Of a stretch of 5,621 bases of DNA, positions 1 through 5,368 are shown piece by piece; position 1 is the first letter of the stretch, and every line of letters starts with the position of its first letter. Position numbers and translations under genes: made by a program. The notes beneath the pieces were generated by a model. That model saw nothing but the letters and a program-made list of their open reading frames with translations, was not told the origin of the DNA and ran no database searches. The stretch spans positions 1 to 5,621 of the forward strand of contig JACDAV010000139.1 of assembly GCA_013695255.1 (NCBI GenBank). The letters run 5' to 3'. The stretch is from Chloroflexota bacterium. GTDB lineage: Bacteria > Chloroflexota > Limnocylindria > Limnocylindrales > CSP1-4.

Positions 1-161
1 GCCTCCTGGCAGGCGTCCTCGGCGTCACCGTCTGGCGCGATCAGGTGGGCCGTGCGGACGGCGACGTCCTGGTGGCGCCGGACCAGCTCCTCGTAGGCCA
101 TGACCTCGCCTCGGCGTGCACGCTCGATCAGCTCGGCTTCTTCCAGTGGACGGCCCTCCAC
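1..161 (-). CDS. RNA polymerase ECF-type sigma factor, N-terminal fragment (runs off the left edge)
   Basis: Seen: the minus strand reads from GTG at 161 as MEGRPLEEAELIERARRG (initiator GTG read as Met), then EVMAYEELVRRHQDVAVRTA, then HLIAPDGDAEDACQEA at the edge. This is the classic opening of sigma-70 region 2 in extracytoplasmic-function sigma factors: the ELIERARRG helix, then a (Y/F)EELVRRH core helix, then the D-AED-xxQE segment of region 2.2 that contacts core polymerase. Regions 2.3-2.4 and all of region 4 lie outside the window, so promoter specificity and the matching anti-sigma factor cannot be judged. The start is uncertain: GTG at 161 gives a normal-length N-terminus, but in-frame TTG at 167 and GTG at 182 are open, and ATG at 101 would cut into the conserved helix. 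The gene is divergent from the aminotransferase, with about 88 bp between starts. Family call is firm; the subgroup is unknown. Confidence 0.85.
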   Translation of the reverse strand, partial: MEGRPLEEAELIERARRGEVMAYEELVRRHQDVAVRTAHLIAPDGDAEDACQE

Positions 162-237
162 GGTCAACCGTATCCCGTACACCGCGCCGGTTCCAACGGT
201 TCCGGAAGCCGACGAGGGTCGGCCGCCTGCGGCCGCC

Positions 238-243
238 TACACT
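238..243 (+). promoter_or_regulatory. Candidate -10 element of a leaderless promoter for the aminotransferase
   Basis: Seen: TACACT, fitting the TAnnnT pattern of high-GC bacteria and matching four of six TATAAT bases, ends 6 nt before the GTG at 250. A transcript from the usual distance would begin at the G of the start codon, and no Shine-Dalgarno sequence precedes that GTG. No clear -35 hexamer is visible. A 10-bp direct repeat, GGCCGCCT(G/A)C, occupies 221-230 and 231-240 and overlaps the element. The leaderless reading is inference. Confidence 0.45.
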
Positions 244-249
244 CAGTTC

Positions 250-1602
250 GTGACGACCTCGGGGCCGGGCCGCGTGTTCCGCCGCTCGGCGGTGGCCGAT
301 CCGCCCGTCGCCGTCGAGGCGAACGGGTCGACCATCGTCGATGCCGAGGGGCGCGAGTACCTCGACGCGGCCGGCGGAGCGATCGTCGTCAATGTCGGGC
401 ACGGCCGACGCGAGATCGCCGAGGTCATGGCCGACCAGGCGACACGTCTGGCCTACGCCCACGGCAGCGCCTTCACGACCGAGCCGCTCGAGGCGTACGC
501 CAGGGAGATCGGCCCGCGCCTGCCCGTCGACGATCCGGCGATCTACCCGGTCTCCGGCGGGTCGGAGGCGATGGAGACGGCCCTCAAGCTGGCCAGGGCA
601 TACCACCTTGCCCGCGGCGAGCCGAACCGCTGGATCGTCTTCGCGCGCTGGGGGAGCTATCACGGCAACACGCTCGGCGCGCTCGACCTGAGCGGCCGCC
701 AGCCGCTCCGCCAGCCGTACGCCGCGTGGCTGGGACGGTTTCGACACCTGAGCGCCGCCTACCCGTATCGGGCCGGTGACGCCGGGGCCCAGGCGCTCGG
801 GACCGCCGACGAGCTCGCGGCGGAGCTGGAGCAGGCGATCCGGACGGCCGAGCCGGACTCCGTCGCGGCGTTCGTGGCCGAGCCGATTGTTGGCGCCACG
901 CTCGGCGCCGTGGCTCCCCCGGACGGCTACTGGGCGGCTGTCGCGGCGGTCTGCCGTCAGTACGGCGTCCTGCTCATCGCGGACGAGGTGATGACCGGCT
1001 TCGGGCGCACTGGCCGCTGGTTCGCGATGGACCACTGGGGCGTGCGGCCGGACCTGCTGGTGGCGGCCAAGGGCGCGACGAGCGGCTACTGGCCGTTCGG
1101 GTTCGTGGCCGCGTCCGGTGCGGTCCACGACACTGTCCGGGCGGCCGGCCCGTTCGTGCACGGGTTCACGTACTCGCATTCGCCGGTCGGCGCCGCCGTC
1201 GCGCGGGAGGTCCTGCGGATCCTGGACACGGAGGGCCTCGTCGAGCGCAGCGCGGCGCAGGGGGAGCGCCTGCTGCGCCGGCTCCGGGGACGGCTCGCGG
1301 ATCACCCCGCGGTCGGCGACGTTCGCGGCAGTGGTCTGCTCCTCGCGATCGAGCTGGTCGAGGACCGTTCGACTCGAGCGCCGTTTCCGCGAGCGGCCCG
1401 CTTGACGGAGCGCCTGGTGGCGGCCGCGCGGGACCGTGGCGTCCTCGTCTACTCGTCGACCGGCTCCGCCAACGGCGTCGACGGCGATCTCATCGTCCTC
1501 GGGCCGCCGTTCGTCGTCACCGATGCCGAGCTCGACCGCATCGTCGATGGCGTGGCGGGCGCCATCGAAACCGAAGCCGGGGTGGACATTGCCACCCGCT
1601 GA
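250..1602 (+). CDS. Class-III PLP-dependent aminotransferase (aspartate aminotransferase superfamily, fold type I)
   Basis: A 450-aa protein, the usual length for class-III (omega-type) aminotransferases, which move an amino group from an amine or omega-amino acid to a keto acid using pyridoxal phosphate in the cytoplasm. Visible hallmarks in order: an N-terminal strand with GREYLDAAGG; the SGGSEAMETALKLAR cofactor-phosphate loop (from S102); GSYHGNTLGA with Y137-H138 stacking on the PLP ring; FVAEPIVG; LLIADEVMTGFGRTG with D245 for the pyridine nitrogen; DLLVAAKGATSGYWPFG with Schiff-base Lys274; and HGFTYSHSP with Thr307, which usually contacts the phosphate of the partner subunit. The GTG at 250 is chosen because homology begins just after it; the ATG at 100 would run through the divergent sigma-factor gene. 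The substrate cannot be read from sequence: beta-alanine, GABA, polyamine or DAPA-type activity are all possible. The lipoprotein gene follows after 13 nt. Confidence 0.93.
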   Translation: MTTSGPGRVFRRSAVADPPVAVEANGSTIVDAEGREYLDAAGGAIVVNVGHGRREIAEVMADQATRLAYAHGSAFTTEPLEAYAREIGPRLPVDDPAIYPVSGGSEAMETALKLARAYHLARGEPNRWIVFARWGSYHGNTLGALDLSGRQPLRQPYAAWLGRFRHLSAAYPYRAGDAGAQALGTADELAAELEQAIRTAEPDSVAAFVAEPIVGATLGAVAPPDGYWAAVAAVCRQYGVLLIADEVMTGFGRTGRWFAMDHWGVRPDLLVAAKGATSGYWPFGFVAASGAVHDTVRAAGPFVHGFTYSHSPVGAAVAREVLRILDTEGLVERSAAQGERLLRRLRGRLADHPAVGDVRGSGLLLAIELVEDRSTRAPFPRAARLTERLVAAARDRGVLVYSSTGSANGVDGDLIVLGPPFVVTDAELDRIVDGVAGAIETEAGVDIATR

Positions 1603-1603
1603 A

Positions 1604-1608
1604 GAGGA
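1604..1608 (+). promoter_or_regulatory. Ribosome binding site that sets the lipoprotein start
   Basis: GAGGA lies 7 nt before the GTG at 1616 and immediately after the aminotransferase stop. It supports GTG 1616 over the in-frame GTG at 1625 and over an upstream ATG at 1436 buried inside the aminotransferase. Confidence 0.6.
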
Positions 1609-1615
1609 CCGGCAG

Positions 1616-2272
1616 GTGCGAACGGTGGTCGCAGCGGCGCTGGTTCTGGCCGGGGCCCTGATCGGCTGCCGCATGCCGGCGACATGGACTCCGACTCCGA
1701 CCGCGATCTCATCGCCCTCCGACCCGCAAAGCCTCGCGGCATCGTCACCGTCGCACGGACCTGCCTCGTCCGACCCATTCGGGGACCTTGCCGCCCGCCC
1801 GATGGCCTCGGCACCGAGCCGTTCGGCGGGCTGTCCGGTCACTCCGACGGTGGAGATCAGCGACCTCATCGCTCCGGGGATCGGTCCTGGACCCGTGTAC
1901 CCGGTCATCGGTGGCAGCGGAAACCGCGTCTCGATTGCCGGCGCGCCCAGGACATCCTTCGATCGATACGCGGTCAAGACGCTCTGGGTGGCCACCGACC
2001 CGGCAGACGAGAGGATCCTTGTCCGTGTCAGCGCGCCGGAGGGTCAGACGCCCGAGCCAGGGTTCCTGCGGGGCTCGGTGCTGACGGAGGACGGCCTGCC
2101 CACCCAGCTGCGTCTCGGGCCGGACGGCTCGCTTCGGTTTGGTGGGGGCCCCATGCCAGAGGGCTGGCGGGCCTGGTCGTCGGCGACGATGGTGCCGGGC
2201 AGTGGCTGCTATGCATTCCAGATCGACGCGGAAGGACGGACCGACACGGTCGTCTTCGAGGTCACCGACTGA
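1616..2272 (+). CDS. Secreted lipoprotein of unknown function
   Basis: A 218-aa protein I do not recognise by name. Seen: a short N-terminus with Arg2, a hydrophobic stretch of residues 4-17, then the lipobox LIGC with Cys18 as the expected lipidation site. This points to signal peptidase II processing and attachment to the outer face of the membrane. Residues 20-72 form a Thr/Pro/Ser-rich low-complexity linker typical of surface lipoproteins. Residues 73-218 look like one compact, beta-rich domain bounded by two cysteines, Cys73 and Cys198, that could form a disulfide. The end, with W184, W187, GSGCYAFQIDAEG and TVVFEV, resembles an Ig-like or carbohydrate-binding-type beta sandwich, but no named family can be assigned. 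It sits 13 nt after the aminotransferase and is probably co-transcribed. The lipoprotein call is firm; function is unknown. Confidence 0.8.
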   Translation: MRTVVAAALVLAGALIGCRMPATWTPTPTAISSPSDPQSLAASSPSHGPASSDPFGDLAARPMASAPSRSAGCPVTPTVEISDLIAPGIGPGPVYPVIGGSGNRVSIAGAPRTSFDRYAVKTLWVATDPADERILVRVSAPEGQTPEPGFLRGSVLTEDGLPTQLRLGPDGSLRFGGGPMPEGWRAWSSATMVPGSGCYAFQIDAEGRTDTVVFEVTD

Positions 2273-2323
2273 GCCGCGCACGCTAAGCCCCCGAGCGGCT
2301 CCGGCCACTCGATCCCGCCACTC

Positions 2324-2505
2324 GACCGCCAGAAGGTCGTTGGGCAGAGGGTACGCGCCTCGCGACGGCAGTCCGAGCGTGGAGGCCGGGTGCGACTTCG
2401 CCGCCCGCCCACCTGGCGGTCTCCCGGTGTGATCCCACGGCGTAACGACCGCCAGGCGGTCAGGTAGTGGATCGGCCGCCAGGAGGGACCCGCCGCCGGG
2501 CGGTC
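2324..2505. repeat. Repeat family A: GACCGCCAG half-sites in alternating orientation
   Basis: Six copies alternate plus/minus: GACCGCCAG at 2324-2332 (+), CCTGGCGGTC at 2412-2421 (-), GACCGCCAGG at 2447-2456 (+), CCAGGCGGTC at 2452-2461 (-, overlapping the previous one as the palindrome GACCGCC-A-GGCGGTC), GGCCGCCAGG at 2474-2483 (+), and CCGGGCGGTC at 2496-2505 (-). The 2412-2421 and 2447-2456 copies form a perfect 10-bp inverted repeat around 25 nt. The last pair matches at 8 of 10 positions. Possible roles are stem-loops in the lipoprotein 3' region or a REP-like element. Confidence 0.6.
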
Positions 2506-2536
2506 TCGAGATGGGTGGTGCCCCGCTCTTGCCGTA

Positions 2537-2742
2537 TACCAGCCCCCGCAGTGCAAGACAGCGAGTTGTCATGTCCAGGACGACTCCATGGCCCGGAAAG
2601 GCCCCGAGCGGCGCCCTCATCTCATCACCTACCACAGGGACTGGTACGTGACACCACGGCTTCGGCACGCACTACTTGGGGTGGTAACTGACAACGAAAG
2701 CGGCCGCCGCACCATCCAACACCATCTGGGTTGGTATGTGAC
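2537..2742. repeat. Repeat family B: ACNN-N7-TGGTA mini-hairpins, three direct and one inverted
   Basis: Seen: the plus-strand copies are ACCA-N7-TGGTACGTGAC (2631-2652), ACTA-N7-TGGTAACTGAC (2671-2692) and ACCA-N7-TGGTATGTGAC (2721-2742). A minus-strand copy is ACTG-N7-TGGTATACGGC (2552 down to 2532). Every spacer is exactly 7 nt and contains GGG: CAGGGAC, CTTGGGG, TCTGGGT, CGGGGGC. The 4-bp arms pair in all four copies if G-U is allowed, so the fold is kept while bases change. The TGGTA starts at 2642, 2682 and 2732 are 40 and 50 bp apart. The second copy is in a different reading frame from the other two, so the conservation is not protein-level. Confidence 0.6.
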
Positions 2743-2793
2743 TGAACCTGCCATGCTGGGCGGCGGGACGGCCCGCGACGGCGGCGGGGAGCC

Positions 2794-2821
2794 GCGGCGC
2801 CGCCGGGACGCGAGGCGCCGC
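2794..2821 (-). terminator. GC-only hairpin, candidate 3' end for the MOSC cluster
   Basis: GCGGCGCC (2794-2801) pairs perfectly with GGCGCCGC (2814-2821) around a 12-nt loop, starting 11 nt beyond the MOSC stop. No T-run follows on either strand, so it is not a standard intrinsic terminator. It could stabilise or end convergent transcripts. Confidence 0.35.
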
Positions 2822-2832
2822 CCAACCTTCCC

Positions 2833-3627
2833 TCAGACCGCCGCCTCCGCCTCCAGTGGCCGGACCTCGTCGCCGATCGCGACCCGACCGGGCGCGACGA
2901 CGTCGCAGTAGACGCCCAGATCGACGGTCTTGCGGGCGGAGACGCCGCGCACGTCGGCCAGGATCCGCAGCATGTCGAGGTCGCGCAACCCGGTCGCGGG
3001 ATCCCGGGTGGTCGTTGCGCACCGGGCGGCCTCGATGTCGACCCGCACGACCGCGGACCCCACCGCCACCTCCTGGCCGACCCAGCTGTCCTCCGCGTAG
3101 GCGGCCACGCCGTCGATCGTGACGAGCATCCGGAACCGGCGGTCGTCAACGCCTTCGGGCAGCCCGGCAGCCCGCTCGACCGCCTCGACCGAGGCGACCG
3201 ACAGGATCGTCACGTGCGCCGACGACGGGCGCGAGCCGGGGTCTGCGCGAAGGAGCCGGATCGGCATGCCCACGTAGGCGGACAGGGCCTCATCGAACCC
3301 CTCGACCGGCCGGGCGAGCAGCGGGCGGCCGCCGCTCCAGGGGACCTCGATCGGCTGCCCGGTCGCCCGGGCGCCGCCGGTGACGTGCGTCCCGTCGGGG
3401 AAGGTCAGCGCCAGCTGCTCGGTCAGCGGGTCGTAGTGCGGCAGGATCCGGACGAGCGGCCCGTGCGCCATCCCGGATCGATGCTGTCCGTCCGGTCCCA
3501 GCAGGAAGAACCGCCGGTCATTTGGTACGCCCTGCGGTCCGATCTCGAGGGATTCGCGGTCGAGCAGCGACAGGCCCTTGACCGGCGCGGTCCGTAATCG
3601 AACGACGCGGCCGATCGCCGCGCTCAT
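2833..3627 (-). CDS. MOSC-domain protein (MOSC N-terminal beta-barrel plus MOSC domain)
   Basis: A 264-aa protein with the layout of the YcbX/mARC-like branch. Residues about 5-95 are a MOSC N-terminal beta barrel with VVRLRTAPVKGLSLL and GVPNDRRFFLL. Residues about 110-260 are the MOSC domain, with DDRRFRMLV, RVDIEAARCATTTRDPATG containing the conserved Cys203, and the closing LGVYCDVVAPGRVAIGDEV. MOSC proteins generally bind molybdenum cofactor or carry sulfur through that cysteine; YcbX and mARC reduce N-hydroxylated compounds. No ferredoxin-type [2Fe-2S] domain is attached, so an electron donor would be separate, if one is used. The start at 3627 is set by an ATGA overlap with the stop of the upstream membrane gene, implying translational coupling. 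It is the last gene of the minus-strand cluster. The family is secure, the substrate is not. Confidence 0.88.
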   Translation of the reverse strand: MSAAIGRVVRLRTAPVKGLSLLDRESLEIGPQGVPNDRRFFLLGPDGQHRSGMAHGPLVRILPHYDPLTEQLALTFPDGTHVTGGARATGQPIEVPWSGGRPLLARPVEGFDEALSAYVGMPIRLLRADPGSRPSSAHVTILSVASVEAVERAAGLPEGVDDRRFRMLVTIDGVAAYAEDSWVGQEVAVGSAVVRVDIEAARCATTTRDPATGLRDLDMLRILADVRGVSARKTVDLGVYCDVVAPGRVAIGDEVRPLEAEAAV

Positions 3628-4163
3628 CGCGTCCAGCGCCGCCCGGACCCCAGGCCACCCAAAACGAGCACCACGCCGATCACCACGAGGACCGCGGGCA
3701 GCAGCAGCTGGCCCATCGCGGGCAAGGTCAGCCGGGTCAGCCCGAACACGACCAGCAGGCCGCCGAACCAGGCCTGCCAGCCGAGGCCGCCCCGCGAGCT
3801 CGAGCGGACGAGCGCGATGAACAGGAACGCGAGCCCGAGGCAGAGCATCCCGAGCCCGCCGCCGCTGACGATGCCGAGACCCTCCAGCAGGCCGGGAGCC
3901 GCGAGACCGGTGATGATCGCGCCCGCGTAGAGCGAGCCCGTGCCGCGCTCGACGGCCCAGCGGACGAGAAGGACGAGGCCCACCGCGAGCAGGAAGCCCG
4001 ACCCGGCAAGCCGGAACTCGGGGACGAACCGCTCGAGCAGCAGGAGCAGCCCGAAGACGAGCAGGAAGACGCCGATCCACGGCAGCCCCGGGCGGCGGTG
4101 ATCGTCCGGTCCCCATTGCCAGCTGCGCACCTGGAGCCCCGTCGATCGGCGTGGCTCGGTCAT
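3624..4163 (-). CDS. Polytopic integral membrane protein of unknown function
   Basis: A 179-aa protein with a hydrophilic, Arg-rich N-terminal tail (residues 1-26) and about six hydrophobic segments, near residues 28-45, 51-68, 77-94, 101-119, 129-145 and 150-171, ending in GSGRRWTR. Loops are short, with no visible catalytic or metal-binding motif. The leucine- and glycine-rich paired helices resemble small LiaI/LiaF- or DUF5668-like membrane proteins of envelope-stress systems, but that is only a resemblance. The ATG at 4163 has a GAGGA ribosome binding site 5 nt upstream. Its stop overlaps the MOSC start, and osmC ends 78 nt upstream, which suggests one transcript. An ORF here is firm; a role is not assignable. 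Confidence 0.82.
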   Translation of the reverse strand: MTEPRRSTGLQVRSWQWGPDDHRRPGLPWIGVFLLVFGLLLLLERFVPEFRLAGSGFLLAVGLVLLVRWAVERGTGSLYAGAIITGLAAPGLLEGLGIVSGGGLGMLCLGLAFLFIALVRSSSRGGLGWQAWFGGLLVVFGLTRLTLPAMGQLLLPAVLVVIGVVLVLGGLGSGRRWTR

Positions 4164-4168
4164 TTCGG

Positions 4169-4173
4169 TCCTC
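4169..4173 (-). promoter_or_regulatory. Ribosome binding site of the membrane-protein gene
   Basis: On the minus strand GAGGA precedes ATG 4163 by 5 nt (spacer CCGAA). It supports this start and independent translation initiation after osmC. Confidence 0.6.
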
Positions 4174-4241
4174 GTCTGCAGTCGTCCGCCTCGTCAGCCG
4201 GTCGGGACCCCCGATGGACCGCGCCGCCTCGCCCTCCCCGG

Positions 4242-4685
4242 CTACGCCTCGAGCGACGCCTCGACGGTCAGCTCGACGTTGCCTTTCAGGGCCTGCGAGA
4301 TCGGACAGCCGTCCTTCGCGGCGTCGGCGGCGGCGCGGAAGTCCTCCTCGGACATGCCCGGCACGCGCCCGTGTACCGTCATCTCTGAGCGGGTCACCCG
4401 CCAGCCGGCCTCGGCCTTGTCGAAGGTCACCTCGGCGGAGACCTCGAGGCGCTCGGGAGGCGAGCCGGCACGAGCGAGGGCGCCGGACAGGGCCATCGAG
4501 AAACAGGCTGCGTGCGCGGCCGCCACCAGCTCCTCCGGACTGGTCCGGCCGTCCGCCGATTCCGTGCGCGCGGCCCAGCTGACCGGCAGCTCGTCGAAGG
4601 CGCCGCTGGATCTGGCGCTCACGACACCGGTCCCGCTCATCAGGTCGCCGGTCCAGGTTGCTTCAGCGCGGCGGATGGCAGGCAT
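4242..4685 (-). CDS. osmC: OsmC-family peroxiredoxin (organic hydroperoxide reductase)
   Basis: A 147-aa protein, close to the 143 aa of Escherichia coli OsmC and collinear with it. Catalytic cysteines are visible as Cys61 in AAHAACFSMALS and Cys127 in KDGCPISQALK, matching Cys59 and Cys125 of E. coli. RTSPEELVAAAHAACF supplies the conserved Glu-containing helix, and Arg40 may be the active-site arginine. The enzyme reduces organic hydroperoxides, and to a lesser extent hydrogen peroxide, through a disulfide between the two cysteines in the cytoplasm; reductant is often dihydrolipoamide or another small thiol in the wider OsmC/Ohr family. SPEEL plus GCPISQ place it in the OsmC rather than the Ohr subgroup. 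ATG 4685 has a strong GGAGGA site; an in-frame ATG at 4736 lies beyond the homology. It heads the cluster with the membrane and MOSC genes and is divergent from the CAP gene. Confidence 0.94.
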   Translation of the reverse strand: MPAIRRAEATWTGDLMSGTGVVSARSSGAFDELPVSWAARTESADGRTSPEELVAAAHAACFSMALSGALARAGSPPERLEVSAEVTFDKAEAGWRVTRSEMTVHGRVPGMSEEDFRAAADAAKDGCPISQALKGNVELTVEASLEA

Positions 4686-4690
4686 CGGCT

Positions 4691-4696
4691 TCCTCC
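4691..4696 (-). promoter_or_regulatory. Strong ribosome binding site that fixes the osmC start
   Basis: GGAGGA on the minus strand lies 5 nt before ATG 4685. It excludes the in-frame ATG at 4736, which would add 17 residues absent from OsmC proteins. Confidence 0.75.
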
Positions 4697-4758
4697 AGTG
4701 CTCGGGCGCAACGTCGTGGTGCAGCGTCGCCGGCATCGTCCCACACCGCTGCCGGGAT

Positions 4759-4789
4759 GTCCGGTGCGGTCACCACCGGTCCGGTGTGG
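4759..4789. promoter_or_regulatory. Candidate operator between osmC and the CAP gene
   Basis: GTCCGGTG(C/T)GG occurs at 4759-4769 and 4779-4789, exactly 20 bp apart (about two helical turns). CACCGG at 4774-4779 lies inverted between them, so CACCGG-T-CCGGTG (4774-4786) is a perfect palindrome and CCGGTG-N7-CACCGG (4761-4779) a second inverted pair. It is 74-104 bp upstream of the osmC start and about 160-190 bp upstream of the CAP start. The geometry suits a dimeric regulator; which one is unknown, and no clear promoter hexamers are visible nearby. Confidence 0.4.
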
Positions 4790-4798
4790 CGAGGTACC

Positions 4799-4823
4799 AC
4801 GGGCGCCCCGGGCGACCGCCCGT
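4799..4823. repeat. Inverted repeat in the osmC/CAP divergent region
   Basis: ACGGGCG (4799-4805) and CGCCCGT (4817-4823) form a perfect 7-bp stem around 11 nt, flanked by GGTA (4793) and TACC (4823). It could be an operator or a 5' leader hairpin; chance is quite possible at this GC content. Confidence 0.3.
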
Positions 4824-4951
4824 ACCATCGCGCCGCGCTTCCCGCCGGAGTGGGTCATAGGCGGCGAGTGTCCCCGGCCCGATCCTGCGTTCATCGCCGG
4901 AGAGCGGTCCGAGTGGCGGGCCCCACGGCGAGAGCGAGGGCCCAACGCTCG

Positions 4952-5368
4952 ATGCCGAAGCTAGCCCGAACCGCCGCGTCCACCGCGTTCGCCCTCCTCA
5001 TCGGGGTGGCCGCCATGGGAGTGCAGCCGGCGCCCGCCGCGGCCGCCGGCCTCTCCATCGGCGATGCGGAGCTGCAGGCCGTTCGGCTGCTCAACGCCGA
5101 GCGCGCGAGGGTCGGCCTCGTCGCCCTTCGCGTCGACTCGCGCCTGATGGCGATTGCCCGGCAGCGGTCCGCCGACATGGCCAGCCGGAACTACTTCAGT
5201 CACGTCTCCCCGAGCGGCAAGAGCGCCTTCGACATGATCGTTTCCGCGGGCATCACGTGGTACGGCGCGGGCGAGATCATCGCCTGGAACACCTACCCCT
5301 CGCTGGCGGACTCCGCCCAGGCGGCCAAGGATGGCTGGATGGGTCCTCGAGCCACCGCGCGCTCGTGA
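4952..5368 (+). CDS. Secreted CAP-domain (SCP/PR-1-like) protein, open part before a frameshift
   Basis: As read, 138 aa. Residues 1-32 are a signal peptide (Lys3 and Arg6, hydrophobic core, then APAAAA as cleavage region), so the product is exported. The CAP domain begins near residue 36 with AVRLLNAERARVGLVALRVD, then ARQRSADMASRNYFSHVSPS with His84 and YGAGEIIAWN with Glu108, two of the usual CAP cavity residues, and DGWMG. After Gly131 the frame turns to PRATARS and stops, while the expected continuation SSSHRALVMSRYFNYLGLGL is encoded one frame over from 5344. The intact protein would therefore be longer. CAP proteins of bacteria (YkwD type) are extracellular with mostly unknown roles. 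The ATG has GAGGG 12 nt upstream; an in-frame GTG at 4913 is an alternative start that would lengthen the N-region. Confidence 0.8.
   Translation: MPKLARTAASTAFALLIGVAAMGVQPAPAAAAGLSIGDAELQAVRLLNAERARVGLVALRVDSRLMAIARQRSADMASRNYFSHVSPSGKSAFDMIVSAGITWYGAGEIIAWNTYPSLADSAQAAKDGWMGPRATARS

Larger units (their letters stand above)
2273..2832. other. 560-bp non-coding interval with structured repeats
   Basis: This is the gap between the lipoprotein and the convergent MOSC gene. I see no supportable gene: open frames across it lack family motifs and switch register. It holds an 8-bp direct repeat CCACTCGA (2305-2312 and 2318-2325), a group of GACCGCCAG-type inverted half-sites (2324-2505), a group of ACNN-N7-TGGTA elements (2537-2742) and a GC hairpin (2794-2821). 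Positions 2611-2760 are about 59% GC by my count, clearly below the flanking genes. It may carry 3' structures of two convergent transcripts, a dispersed repeat element or a small RNA. Confidence 0.7.

Noticed and set aside
25..1995. A 656-codon open frame on the minus strand across the aminotransferase and lipoprotein
   Set aside because: It is antisense to a well-supported enzyme, is arginine/aspartate-rich low-complexity sequence with no family motif, and reflects high-GC codon bias that suppresses stops. It is also in a different frame from the sigma-factor fragment.
2323..2339. CGACC-N7-GGTCG hairpin as a terminator for the lipoprotein gene
   Set aside because: The stem is only 5 bp and no T-run follows. 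It overlaps the first GACCGCCAG copy and is better treated as part of that repeat group.
1745..2668. Minus-strand open frame across the lipoprotein and gap, containing VVLDMTTRCLALRGLVYG
   Set aside because: Most of it is antisense to the lipoprotein, and the peptide matches no family I recognise. Arg/Gly/Pro-rich composition indicates a shadow frame.
2631..2742. The spaced repeats as a CRISPR array
   Set aside because: Units are only about 22 bp, imperfect and unequally spaced (40 and 50 bp), one copy is inverted, and no cas gene is present.
2588..2911. Plus-strand open frame with an AGGA site before ATG 2588 and recurring WYVT peptides
   Set aside because: The repeated peptides come from the DNA repeats, whose second copy is in another frame (GVVTD), so conservation is not at protein level. 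The frame runs into the 3' end of the MOSC gene. A small peptide cannot be fully excluded.
2833..4116. A long 427-codon form of the MOSC protein starting at 4116
   Set aside because: The added residues are antisense-like Arg/Pro-rich sequence overlapping the membrane gene in another frame. MOSC N-terminal homology starts right after ATG 3627, which overlaps the upstream stop.
4279..4860. Plus-strand 193-codon frame opposite osmC
   Set aside because: It is the complement of a catalytically intact OsmC gene and shows no motif of its own.
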